A stretch of 64,000 bases of DNA, taken from assembly GCF_015548375.1 (NCBI RefSeq), contig NZ_JADMWW010000003.1:79109-143108 (forward strand), written 5' to 3'. Positions 46,016-53,453 of the stretch are shown piece by piece. Made by a program: the position numbers and the translations under genes. The notes under the pieces are model-generated. The model was not told where the DNA came from. It did not search any database and saw only the letters and a program-made list of their open reading frames with translations. The DNA is from Collinsella aerofaciens (lineage in GTDB: Bacteria > Actinomycetota > Coriobacteriia > Coriobacteriales > Coriobacteriaceae). How positions within the stretch are numbered: the stretch's first letter is position 1; each line of letters begins with the position of its first letter.

Positions 46016-49000
46016 CTAGCGCTTCTTTGGGATCGACCTAAGGCGAGCGAACCATAGGGCTGCGGCACCCGAGGTCAGGAGCGCGGTGATGCAAGCGGCG
46101 ATGGGAGCTGATCCTGTTGCCGGTAGGTCCTGCGGTAGGGTACAGCGTTGAATGACACGGTCATCGTCATGTGACTCAAGTTTATCGCCGCCGCCGTTGC
46201 GGCAAAGATCGACGTGTGCGCTGTTGGTGAGTGCGGTTTGGGGCGTATAAGCCGACGTCGCCTGCATGTGCACGATTGCGCCCCGAGCGTCTGTGCCAAG
46301 GATTGCTTTGGCATCGTCAAGATCGTCGTGCTCATCTTTGAGATCATCGCGGTTCCAAGAATCCGCATCGCTTCGAGTCGTAAAGTCGGCGGCTACCGCA
46401 CCGTATTCAATGCGAATGCCCGTTACGACGGTATTGGACGCAAGGTCGAGTTCTTTCGCCTCGAGTGTGGTGGATTCCGTGGTCGAGACATCCGCCTTCC
46501 AGAGGTGCCAGCCGTCGTAATCGACGAGGCGGCAATCTTCACCCAGACTTTCCCTTACTTCGTCGGACTCAAGCCAAGGATTTTCGTGCCCATCGTCAAG
46601 TGTCGCGTTTGCCGGCTCATCGACGTCTGTCGAGTCCAACGGCGTCGTGCGATACCACACGTTGCACAGACCATTGAGGTCGCCGATGGCGACGGGGGTT
46701 TCGATTGAGACGAATCTCGCCGTATCGTCCTCGGCACACTCAAGATCATCGGTAATTGTAAACTCATCAACCCAGGTAGTTGAATCGTTTCGAGCGTCGA
46801 TGGTATAGGAGAAAAGCCCATCCGTATTGGTTTGCATCGCGGCACGGTTTTTACCATCGCCGTTAGCCAACAGGCCCTTTTCGATAGGTTGGACAAGTTC
46901 CTGACGCTTGTCGACCTGCCCCTTGATCTCGATGGGTGCATCCCTCATCGCGACGGATTGGATTTCTCCCGTATCCTTTATTTCAAACGTTATCTCCTTG
47001 GCAAGGTTATAGGTCCGCGGAGACATCATTTCGCGCAACGAGTAGGTGCCGGGTGCAAGATGTTCGACGCGGTGTGGCTTGTCGGATGAGGTCCAGGAGT
47101 CTATTTCGGTTTTATCGGGACCATATAAGGTGAGCCGTGCGCCTTCTACTTCCTGCTCACCGCTTGCATCGACCTTGGAGATATCAACCTTGGTGTAATC
47201 GTCGGATACGTTAAGCCGTGCTTCTACAACGGGTGTTTTCTGGTCGGCATAAGTAAGGTCGACAATATGGGTTGTCTGATCGAGCAAGAAGCCTGCCGGC
47301 GCTTGAGTCTCGACAACCTCGTAGCGTGCGGTGCCAGATCCCAGTGGGAGGTTGTCCGCGCGTGCTTCTCCAGTTTCATCCGTCGTGACGGTAGCGACAG
47401 CCTCACCGTCGAGTGCGGCAATGCTACCGTCGGGGCGCACGATATCACCCGAGGCACGGATCTCAAAGATGGCGCCCGCGAGGCTGCTGCCGTCTACGGC
47501 ATCGGTTTTAACGATCCTGATATTTCCGGTCGCGGCGTGGTCATAATACGAGGCGATTGCAACGGGCGTTAGGTTCATGTCGGCGGGTATGTTTACCTCG
47601 ATTTCTTCGCCGACAAGATAGGGCTCTTTGGCCGAGGTTTCGCGTACATAATAGGTGCCCGGCACGAGCGATTCGGGCAGTGTGACGGTCCCGGTCGCGT
47701 CAGTCGTAAAGGTGTCCATTACGTTATGTGCTGGATACCAGCAAGTTTGTGAGACAGGTTCGTGATTGCTGTCGAGGAGTTGGAAGGTGAATCCGGCTAG
47801 GGGAACAGAAGCGCCTGTTTGGGCATCGCGTTTTACAATCTGGAGATGCGTCGACAGAGCGTGGTTGTCCACGATATATTGAAGCTCGGCGCCGTCGGAA
47901 ATCTGATTTGCCCCGACGGTCCATTCCCCTGCACGTTTAAAACCCTCGGGGACGGTTTCCGGAACCTCGCGAACCGTGTAGCCGGCACGGTCGTATGGGA
48001 CGGCTCCGTGGACACCGGCGGGTCGCTTGCCTGTGCCGAACCATGCTTCGGGCTGATCTTCGGTGGAGGCAAAGCCATAGATGTTTGTGGTCAGTGTGCC
48101 AACAACCTGCTGAGAGCTGTTGCTGACAACCTCAAAGACAACACCACCCGCCGGCTGCTCCAGGCCGGATTGGTCGCTATTGCCGTAATCCTTGAATTTG
48201 GAAATCTCAAGGTTAAACGCAATGGGGATATCGGAAACGCGAGATTCGATCTCGACCACGCCTGAATCGCCGAGCTGGTCGGCTCCAACGGTATAGGTCC
48301 AGCTGTCGTTGGATGGCAGGTAGCCCTCGGGGGCTTTTGATTCGTAGATGGTAAAGGTTCCTAAGGGGACATCGGCGAGGGTGGCCCGACCGCTTTCGTC
48401 GGTCGTGAGGATTTGTGCCCATCCAGGGGTTGATTGCGACACACACGTGAACTCTGCTCCTGCGAGCGAAGATCCCACCTGGTGGCCGGCATTCGTCGCG
48501 GCATCGAGTTTTACGATACGCAGGTTGATGGTGCCGGGCTGTTCATCAATGGCGACCCGCCCGCCGTCATTCCCCGTGGTAAAGGCAATACGATCGTGGC
48601 GGGGGACATAGCCGGCCGGCGCCTTCGTTTCAACTAGGTAGTATGCCGTGTTGGGCAGAAGTGTTGCTTGCGCTCGACCGTTGCTGTCCATCTTGATGGT
48701 GCCGACACGCGCGCCGCTGGCGCTCTCAAAAATATCGAATGTTGCCCCGGTAAACTGATAGGTATTGTTTCCGCTGGTAATAACGGTGTTAGCAGACTGC
48801 TTTTGGAAGGAAACAGACACCGCCGGCAGTACATAGAGCATGTCTTGACGTTTGCTGCCACCCGATACGGCCCCTAGATAGCGTCGCGCGCGGTGCGGAG
48901 CGGCTTTGATGCTTCCCGATTTTGCGCTGTCGTGGAGCCACCGCGCAGCCGCCACGACTTCATTGTCGGCGGTAAAGTGTCCGCTCTTGGTTTTACCCTG

Positions 49001-49447
49001 AGCGGTCGTGTAGGAGTAGGTGCCGTCGACATGGGTAGTGCCGTTGAGCATCCATACGGCAAGCTGGGTGGCGGCGCGGGCGCGATCGGGTGAAAGATGG
49101 TAACCGCCAAACGACGTGGTGGTGGGATATCCGTGACAAACGATTGCCGCGAACTCGTCGTCGAGCCACACCCAGCCTTGATCAAAGTTGAGCCATGGGC
49201 CGCCCGGCTTGGTGGGGCCGGGGCGCTCCTGGTTCATGCAGTAGGCAATTGAGGCGTCTTGAGCTTCATACTTGCCGATGAAGAAGGGCCCACAATCATC
49301 GCTAATAGTGCGGAAGCCGAGCTGGTCGTAGCCATCGACGGCAAATGCGGCTCCCGGTGCCAGGCAGCCGAAAAGCAGGAAGAGGAGCAGGAGCAGCGGA
49401 CCTGTTGCGATTGCGCTGTGGACAGAGTGCGTGGGTGCGTTGGACAT
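46016..49447 (-). CDS. LPXTG surface adhesin with thioester (TQXA) and SpaA-type repeats
   Basis: 1143 residues. Signal peptide about 10-36 (ending AAFA). Then a domain with Cys70 (AYCMN) and TQLAVW at 127-132, the TQXA/thioester pattern used for covalent host attachment. Six SpaA/Cna-B-like domains follow (Lys in IVKLD-type strands, Glu in YEVVETQAPAG-type strands), the pattern of self-formed isopeptide bonds. A longer unclassified domain precedes the sortase signal LPATG at 1108-1112, a membrane helix and a basic end. Attached to the cell wall. GGAG precedes the ATG. Confidence 0.88.
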   Translation of the reverse strand: MSNAPTHSVHSAIATGPLLLLLFLLFGCLAPGAAFAVDGYDQLGFRTISDDCGPFFIGKYEAQDASIAYCMNQERPGPTKPGGPWLNFDQGWVWLDDEFAAIVCHGYPTTTSFGGYHLSPDRARAATQLAVWMLNGTTHVDGTYSYTTAQGKTKSGHFTADNEVVAAARWLHDSAKSGSIKAAPHRARRYLGAVSGGSKRQDMLYVLPAVSVSFQKQSANTVITSGNNTYQFTGATFDIFESASGARVGTIKMDSNGRAQATLLPNTAYYLVETKAPAGYVPRHDRIAFTTGNDGGRVAIDEQPGTINLRIVKLDAATNAGHQVGSSLAGAEFTCVSQSTPGWAQILTTDESGRATLADVPLGTFTIYESKAPEGYLPSNDSWTYTVGADQLGDSGVVEIESRVSDIPIAFNLEISKFKDYGNSDQSGLEQPAGGVVFEVVSNSSQQVVGTLTTNIYGFASTEDQPEAWFGTGKRPAGVHGAVPYDRAGYTVREVPETVPEGFKRAGEWTVGANQISDGAELQYIVDNHALSTHLQIVKRDAQTGASVPLAGFTFQLLDSNHEPVSQTCWYPAHNVMDTFTTDATGTVTLPESLVPGTYYVRETSAKEPYLVGEEIEVNIPADMNLTPVAIASYYDHAATGNIRIVKTDAVDGSSLAGAIFEIRASGDIVRPDGSIAALDGEAVATVTTDETGEARADNLPLGSGTARYEVVETQAPAGFLLDQTTHIVDLTYADQKTPVVEARLNVSDDYTKVDISKVDASGEQEVEGARLTLYGPDKTEIDSWTSSDKPHRVEHLAPGTYSLREMMSPRTYNLAKEITFEIKDTGEIQSVAMRDAPIEIKGQVDKRQELVQPIEKGLLANGDGKNRAAMQTNTDGLFSYTIDARNDSTTWVDEFTITDDLECAEDDTARFVSIETPVAIGDLNGLCNVWYRTTPLDSTDVDEPANATLDDGHENPWLESDEVRESLGEDCRLVDYDGWHLWKADVSTTESTTLEAKELDLASNTVVTGIRIEYGAVAADFTTRSDADSWNRDDLKDEHDDLDDAKAILGTDARGAIVHMQATSAYTPQTALTNSAHVDLCRNGGGDKLESHDDDRVIQRCTLPQDLPATGSAPIAACITALLTSGAAALWFARLRSIPKKR

Positions 49448-49701
49448 GGCTGCTCCTTATCCCTCGTGCGCCGCACGGGGAGGCCGCGGCGCTTGGGATG
49501 AGGCTACCGCCATGGTTCATGCGGGTAAGTACCAGAAGCTGACCAAAAGCTTGCCCGATTTCTGACAAATCGAGCTCAAATACAACAATCAGATAAAAAT
49601 GCAGGTAGAAGATGGTAAGAAAAGAAAGACAAAGGTCCTCATCTCCACAATTGGCGCGGTTTTCAAACGATTCTCCACAGCTAAAACAAGCATCGACACC
49701 C
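49448..49701. other. intergenic region between the adhesin and tRNA-Gly
   Basis: No gene is supported. It should contain the adhesin promoter on the minus strand; nothing with consensus spacing stood out. The base composition is lower in GC than the surroundings. Confidence 0.4.
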
Positions 49702-49731
49702 TTGTATCGAACAAGACAACCGCGTTATACT
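49702..49731 (+). promoter_or_regulatory. promoter of tRNA-Gly
   Basis: TTGTAT (49702-49707), 18-base spacer, TATACT (49726-49731), 13 bases before the tRNA. Confidence 0.7.
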
Positions 49732-49744
49732 AGCCAACACACAA

Positions 49745-49819
49745 GCGGGCATCGCCAAGTGGTAAGGCATCAGCTTCCCAAGCTGACACTCGCGGGTTCG
49801 AGTCCCGTTGCCCGCTCCA
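49745..49819 (+). tRNA. tRNA-Gly (anticodon CCC), host of the integrated element
   Basis: 75 bases with CCA. Begins GCGGGCATCGCCAAGTGG; anticodon loop TTCCCAA. Its last 45 bases are repeated exactly at 54803-54847, so the element restores the tRNA 3' end. Confidence 0.96.
49775..49819. repeat. att site at the tRNA end (left)
   Basis: 45-base direct repeat starting TTCCCAAGCTGACACTCGCG and ending in the tRNA CCA. It is identical to 54803-54847. Confidence 0.93.
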
Positions 49820-49829
49820 CGCAAAACAG

Positions 49830-49866
49830 CAGGTCAAGAGCTTAGAGCGCTTGACCTGTTTCTCTT
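49830..49866 (+). terminator. hairpin after tRNA-Gly
   Basis: AGGTCAAG / CTTGACCT arms, then TTTCTCTTTT. It is carried by the element and would terminate the tRNA transcript. Confidence 0.65.
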
Positions 49867-49877
49867 TTCCGGCTCCG

Positions 49878-49910
49878 TAGACCACGGAAATAGACCAAAT
49901 GTAGACCAAA
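49878..49910. repeat. left cluster of TAGACCAAA repeats (integrase arm sites)
   Basis: TAGACCA(C) at 49878, TAGACCAAA at 49891-49899 and 49902-49910. The same motif recurs in four copies next to the integrase start at the other end. A single inverted TTTGGTCTA also lies near 50193. Confidence 0.65.
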
Positions 49911-49962
49911 CTCCGGTGAAACCGTTTTTCGCCCCGACGCCGACCGCGTCTCCTCCGGCCCC

Positions 49963-50148
49963 TTTTTAGGGCTTGGGCAAGTTGGGGCTGATCGGCCCGT
50001 GTGCCCCTCCCCGCCCTTTTTTAGTTGTTGACATAGTTGACGTTAAAGCAGCGGGGCCGTACCCCTGATACCGGGATACGGCCCTTTTTAGTTGTTCAGA
50101 TAGTTCAAATTGAGCGCCTTTTTAGGGGCTTCAGAAACTTCAGGTTGA
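49963..50148 (+). repeat. four related TTTTTAG-headed repeat units
   Basis: Units begin at about 49963, 50018, 50085 and 50119. Each is CTTTTTAG followed by a six-base word repeated after three bases: CTTGGG/GTTGGG, GTTGAC/GTTGAC, GTTCAG/GTTCAA, CTTCAG/CTTCAG. A rough consensus is TTTTTAG, G-TT-SAG, ATA, G-TT-SA, TTGA. No gene covers this stretch (49820-50252). It may be a protein-binding or replication region. Confidence 0.6.
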
Positions 50149-50252
50149 ACGGCCCCGCCCTCGGCGCGGTATCGGCTTGGAACGAGCGCGGTTTTGGTCT
50201 ACGGAGACCGCGCCCCGATACCGCCCCGGCGACGGGGCCGCCACCTCGGGCG

Positions 50253-50615
50253 CTAGGCCCTGAGCCAATGTTCCCCGCCCCGGCCCCTCACGTAGACGGG
50301 GACGTAGGCGGCAACTATCACGCCGTCAACGGTAAGCCCGTCCTCCGGCTTGGCGTCCCGGGCCACCGTGGCGGCCTCTAGGGCCGTGTCCAACGGCTGC
50401 ACCTCCAACGTCCCCGCCTCGGCGTCAACGCGCCGAATACGGGCAATCTGGGGCGCTGAGGGGCAATCGTCGGCGGTCGAGCACGCCACCAAATCGCCAC
50501 GCTCCGGCTCTAGCGCCGTGTCCACCTCCACGACAACCCCCCCCGCAGCGGGTACCGCGCCCGCTATCTCAGGCAGGCCCTCGGCGATCATGCCCCCGAT
50601 AAATCGAGTCGTCAT
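50253..50615 (-). CDS. element protein, S24/LexA-like C-terminal fold without visible catalytic residues
   Basis: 120 residues from the ATG at 50615 (perfect GAGGAGGAG site). The pattern VVVEVDTALEPERGDLVAC, then RIRRV and VDGVIVAAYVPV resembles the S24 peptidase core, with DTA where DSM (nucleophile Ser) and an Arg where the catalytic Lys would be. If so it is an inactive relative. The similarity is weak. It lies after the terminator of the element's main operon. Confidence 0.55.
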   Translation of the reverse strand: MTTRFIGGMIAEGLPEIAGAVPAAGGVVVEVDTALEPERGDLVACSTADDCPSAPQIARIRRVDAEAGTLEVQPLDTALEAATVARDAKPEDGLTVDGVIVAAYVPVYVRGRGGEHWLRA

Positions 50616-50764
50616 GTCTCCTCCTCGTCTCTCCGTTCCGTCCCGGCGCTCCCCATGTTGCGCCGACGCCGCGCCCTCGTCGGCCTCGCCCCGCATGTCC
50701 CGGCGAAACGCCGAAACCCTGCACACGCCACGCCCCCGGCCCCGCCTCGCGGGTTCGCCCCGGC

Positions 50765-50791
50765 ATAAAAAAGCCCCGCCGTGGCGGGGCT
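50765..50791 (-). terminator. terminator of the element operon
   Basis: AGCCCCGCC / GGCGGGGCT stem with two-base loop and TTTTTTAT on the minus strand. Confidence 0.85.
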
Positions 50792-50831
50792 GAACTAGGC
50801 AAGCGGTTAGACCGATTAGCCGATTGATGGG

Positions 50832-51023
50832 CTAAAGGAAGATGCTAGGGTCATGCTCCATAAGCTTAGGCTCACCGGACGAGATGGACTCTTCCAGAAG
50901 GTCGGCATATTCGCAAACGTGCCCGTAGAACATAGGCTCATAGCCGAACATCTCAATAAAGACGGGTTTGGCCTTCTCGATACGGGCTTTTGCTAGCTTC
51001 TCCTGCTTAACCTGGCTTTCCAT
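50832..51023 (-). CDS. small element protein, 63 residues
   Basis: Begins MESQVKQEKLAKARIEKAKPVF, is helical, contains FGYEPMFYGHV, with no known family. GAGGAGCTG precedes the ATG, which overlaps the stop of the upstream gene (TGATG). Translational coupling supports it being real. Confidence 0.65.
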   Translation of the reverse strand: MESQVKQEKLAKARIEKAKPVFIEMFGYEPMFYGHVCEYADLLEESISSGEPKLMEHDPSIFL

Positions 51024-51265
51024 CAAATCAGCTCCTCAAGCATCTCTTCGAATATTTTAGTTGATTCAGGTAGGTATTTCCGCAGGACATCAAGCAGGTA
51101 TTTCCGCAGGACATCAAGCGGTTCCTGATTAGCGGTGCTTGCGCTTTCCCGCTGCCTCGGCATCCGCCTCCTCGATCTCTTTGAGGGCGTGCGCGGCGCT
51201 CCACCGGGAACGACTGAGGGCATCGGGCACCCATTCGGCATGGATAGCGCCCTAGCCTTCCCCAT
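51023..51265 (-). CDS. small element protein with 8-residue tandem repeat
   Basis: About 80 residues; the start is uncertain (51265 or 51241). Basic N-terminal half; the C-terminal half carries LDVLRKYLLDVLRKYL, encoded by an exact 24-base duplication at 51072-51119, then PESTKIFEEMLEELI. Its stop overlaps the start of the next gene. A competing frame is open here but lacks coupling. Confidence 0.5.
   Translation of the reverse strand: MGKARALSMPNGCPMPSVVPGGAPRTPSKRSRRRMPRQRESASTANQEPLDVLRKYLLDVLRKYLPESTKIFEEMLEELI
51072..51119 (-). repeat. 24-bp tandem duplication
   Basis: Two exact head-to-tail copies; the frame is preserved. Confidence 0.85.
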
Positions 51266-52037
51266 GCTCCCCGCTTTCCCTGAGCACGTATGAGCTTCGA
51301 CCGTTCTCCATCACGGCCTCCAGACCTGATGGTGGCAGGCCGACGGTTTTCATGCCGTGCCTGCCGCAGCTCGAAACGATTAGCCCGCTGCCGTCTATCC
51401 ATGCCTTCACCGCCTCATGGCATACGGGGCACGGGGCATGAAAGAACGTCTCGCCCGTCTCGAAAACGCCGGGGCCTCGCTCATAGTCGGTAGCCTCCTC
51501 GCTACTAGCCATTGGGCTTATAGGCCCATGGCTAGTAGCGGATAGGTCATAGCTAGTAGGTAGTAGTTTATAGCTATGCTGTGCGCACACCCCGTCTGAC
51601 ACGGGGTCTGACACGGGGTCTGACACGGGGTCTGACACGGGGTGTGATACCCCCTCTCCAGCTGGGGGAACGTTGCCGTTCCCGCCCTCCAGCCACCCGG
51701 TGAGGTCTATGTCCCGCAGCATGTTGGCCTTTCGCCACGAGTCCTCGCGGGCATCGCTGAGGCGGTCGGCGTTTGCGTCGAAATAGGCGCGGGGCACGCC
51801 GTCCAGATGATCGGGGCACACGCCCGTGAACCAATAGTCGATGAGCGCGGCAAGGTAGGCGCACCGCTCGCCCTCGTCCTCTATCCTGAGCGACGCGAGG
51901 TAGTCCCGCAGTTGAATCTTGTCGTATGCGCACGGAGGCTTGCCGCTCGCAATGCCCCGGTCCTTCCTCATGCGCCTGAGCGCCGCCGCCCGCCGCTCGA
52001 CCTCTCGGCGGTACTCTGCCCGCTTTTCGCTATCCAT
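51252..52037 (-). CDS. probable element replication protein (DUF6291-like N terminus, zinc-like motif)
   Basis: 261 residues. The first about 115 (CAYLAALIDYWFTGVCPDHLDGVPRAYF and RLSDAREDSWRKAN) resemble the N-terminal helical domain of phage replication-module proteins of the DUF6291 type. A middle segment has four PVSD repeats encoded by 12-base units. The C terminus has CPVCHE and SSCGRHG, a possible zinc-binding pair. Function is inferred from position and likeness. It overlaps the excisionase-like gene upstream by 8 bases. Confidence 0.6.
   Translation of the reverse strand: MDSEKRAEYRREVERRAAALRRMRKDRGIASGKPPCAYDKIQLRDYLASLRIEDEGERCAYLAALIDYWFTGVCPDHLDGVPRAYFDANADRLSDAREDSWRKANMLRDIDLTGWLEGGNGNVPPAGEGVSHPVSDPVSDPVSDPVSDGVCAQHSYKLLPTSYDLSATSHGPISPMASSEEATDYERGPGVFETGETFFHAPCPVCHEAVKAWIDGSGLIVSSCGRHGMKTVGLPPSGLEAVMENGRSSYVLRESGEHGEG
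51594..51653. repeat. four 12-bp direct repeats (iteron-like) plus a degenerate fifth
   Basis: GTCTGACACGGG four times exactly at 51594-51641, then GTGTGATACCCC. Adjacent 51510-51590 is AT-rich with repeated TAGCTA and TAGTAG words. All inside the probable replication gene. Confidence 0.8.
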
Positions 52038-52233
52038 CGTCCACCCCCACGAGTGCGAGTGCCGACTTGCGGGTTACGTAGACGCGCCACCCTATGCGCA
52101 CCTCGTCGAGCGCCCCTTGCCGGATGAGGCGGCGAACGTCCCTCTCGCTGAGATCGAGCACCGCGCCCGCCTGAGCCGACGTTATGAGCCTCCCCATGTT
52201 CACGGGCACGGGCCTAATATCCTCGTTCCACAC
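52030..52233 (-). CDS. excisionase-like helix-turn-helix protein
   Basis: 67 residues with a MerR/excisionase-type winged HTH: LITSAQAGAVLDLSERDVRRLIRQGALDEVRIGWRVYV. GTG start about eight bases after GAGGGG. It lies within the element's minus-strand operon and may direct excision or regulate the operon. Confidence 0.72.
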   Translation of the reverse strand: MWNEDIRPVPVNMGRLITSAQAGAVLDLSERDVRRLIRQGALDEVRIGWRVYVTRKSALALVGVDDG

Positions 52234-52447
52234 TGCCGCCGCCCCCTCGCTTTCGTCTCGCTATCTCGCGCCCGATGGCCTCGATACGGCCCCGCGCCCA
52301 AGCGCGGTAGGGCTGTCTGTATCCCTTGGCGGCTAGACGGGCCGTGAGGCGGTCTATCTCCTCGCCCATCTGCCGCCCGGTCATTCCCGGAACGTCGGCG
52401 TTCGCCGCGCGCCTCGCGGCCCCGAGCGCCGTCCTAATCGGCCTCAT
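52214..52447 (-). CDS. small basic element protein, 77 residues
   Basis: Starts MRPIRTALGAARRAAN and contains MGEEIDRLTARLAAKGYRQPYRAWARGRIEAIGREIARRK, strongly helical and basic, so possibly nucleic-acid binding. No family recognised. The ribosome site is weak and the start may differ. Confidence 0.5.
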   Translation of the reverse strand: MRPIRTALGAARRAANADVPGMTGRQMGEEIDRLTARLAAKGYRQPYRAWARGRIEAIGREIARRKRGGGGSVERGY

Positions 52448-52457
52448 GCGCCGCGCC

Positions 52458-52682
52458 CTAGATGAGGCCCGCGTATGCGAGCAGGCTGTCACGGTTGACG
52501 TTCCAGCGGGTGCCCGTGTTCGAGGCTTTGAGCTGTCCGCTTTGGCAGGCGCGGGCGATAGTCACGCGCGAGCGACGGGCGATAGCTGCCGCCTCCGGTG
52601 CCGTGAGCGGGTTGGGAATATCGGAATAGCGGCCCTCGTTCGCGGCTTTCCTGAGTTCGTCGAGATGTTCCTGAGTGCACAT
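52458..52682 (-). CDS. excisionase-family DNA-binding protein
   Basis: 74 residues with the excisionase HTH pattern (LTAPEAAAIARRSRVTIARACQSGQLKASNTGTRWNVNRDSLLAYAGLI). GGAGGGATATACCC precedes the ATG. First gene of the operon; the best candidate for Xis. Confidence 0.8.
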   Translation of the reverse strand: MCTQEHLDELRKAANEGRYSDIPNPLTAPEAAAIARRSRVTIARACQSGQLKASNTGTRWNVNRDSLLAYAGLI

Positions 52683-52726
52683 GGGTATATCCCTCCAATT
52701 GTTCGGTTGCTATCTTCTTGAGCGCT

Positions 52727-52741
52727 CTATAACGGTTATAG
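52727..52741. promoter_or_regulatory. operator-like inverted repeat
   Basis: CTATAAC-G-GTTATAG, 15 bases, about 45 bases before the excisionase-family gene and overlapping AT-rich promoter-like sequence. A candidate binding site of the Xre-type regulator next door. Confidence 0.5.
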
Positions 52742-52759
52742 CTATGCTGCAACGAAACA

Positions 52760-52800
52760 TAAAATAGGCGCTCTACCTGCGATTGTTCAGTAGAGCGCCT
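52760..52800 (-). terminator. terminator of the integrase-regulator operon
   Basis: AGGCGCTCTAC / GTAGAGCGCCT stem followed by TATTTTATGTTT on the minus strand. Confidence 0.72.
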
Positions 52801-52901
52801 GTTTCTCGACGTGCTGTTAAATTATCGGTCTATCCGTGCTGGCACTATGTCAATGCGATTTAGTGACTCCAGAAAACGTGTCGGGCGGATTGAAAAGATT
52901 T

Positions 52902-53453
52902 TCATTTCTGCGTTGCCTCTAGCGCCGCGATGGCTCTGGCAAGTTCGTTTGCCTCCTCTGTTTCGCCATTGCAAAACATCAGCCCGCGCATAACCTCTAA
53001 CAGAATATCGACCTGTGGGTCAGTCAACCGGTTAAGCGCCTCGGACGCAAACCTGCGTTTCGTTTTCGCAACGTCTATGTACGGAGGTGGAGCCATTTTC
53101 GGCGCAACGTAGCGCGCAATATCTGCGTCAGGGTCAGCGGCCCCTCGCCTGCGCAGTATCTCCGAAACGGCCCTAAGCACACACAGAGCTCTGTGCGGTT
53201 CGAGATCGTCGCGTCTTGTCCAGTTCGTAACCGACGCCCGTGATACCTGTAACTCGGCGGCTAGCTCTTTCCGGGGAATGTCGAATCTCTTGAGTAGCTC
53301 CACGATACCGCGCCCGCCGTCGAGGAACGTTGAGAACGGAGGGACGCCGAAGCGCCACGCCCCCTCATTGAGCCTTTCGACGGCCTCGACGTTTAGGGAA
53401 ATTGCCCTCGTTTTACCGTGCTTATCCTGATGCTCGATATATTCGGCGTCCAT
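52902..53453 (-). CDS. Xre/cI-type repressor of the element
   Basis: 183 residues; a helix-turn-helix near 62-85 (RKELAAELQVSRASVTNWTRRDD) and a helical C-terminal part, no peptidase motif. Its ATG overlaps the integrase stop (TGATG), so both are co-expressed. Likely keeps the excision operon silent; the signal that lifts it is unknown. Confidence 0.72.
   Translation of the reverse strand: MDAEYIEHQDKHGKTRAISLNVEAVERLNEGAWRFGVPPFSTFLDGGRGIVELLKRFDIPRKELAAELQVSRASVTNWTRRDDLEPHRALCVLRAVSEILRRRGAADPDADIARYVAPKMAPPPYIDVAKTKRRFASEALNRLTDPQVDILLEVMRGLMFCNGETEEANELARAIAALEATQK

Noticed and set aside
51028..51402. Alternative 124-residue frame in the element
   Set aside because: No ribosome site or coupling; it overlaps the replication-like gene extensively, while the other frame gives TGATG overlap with its neighbour.
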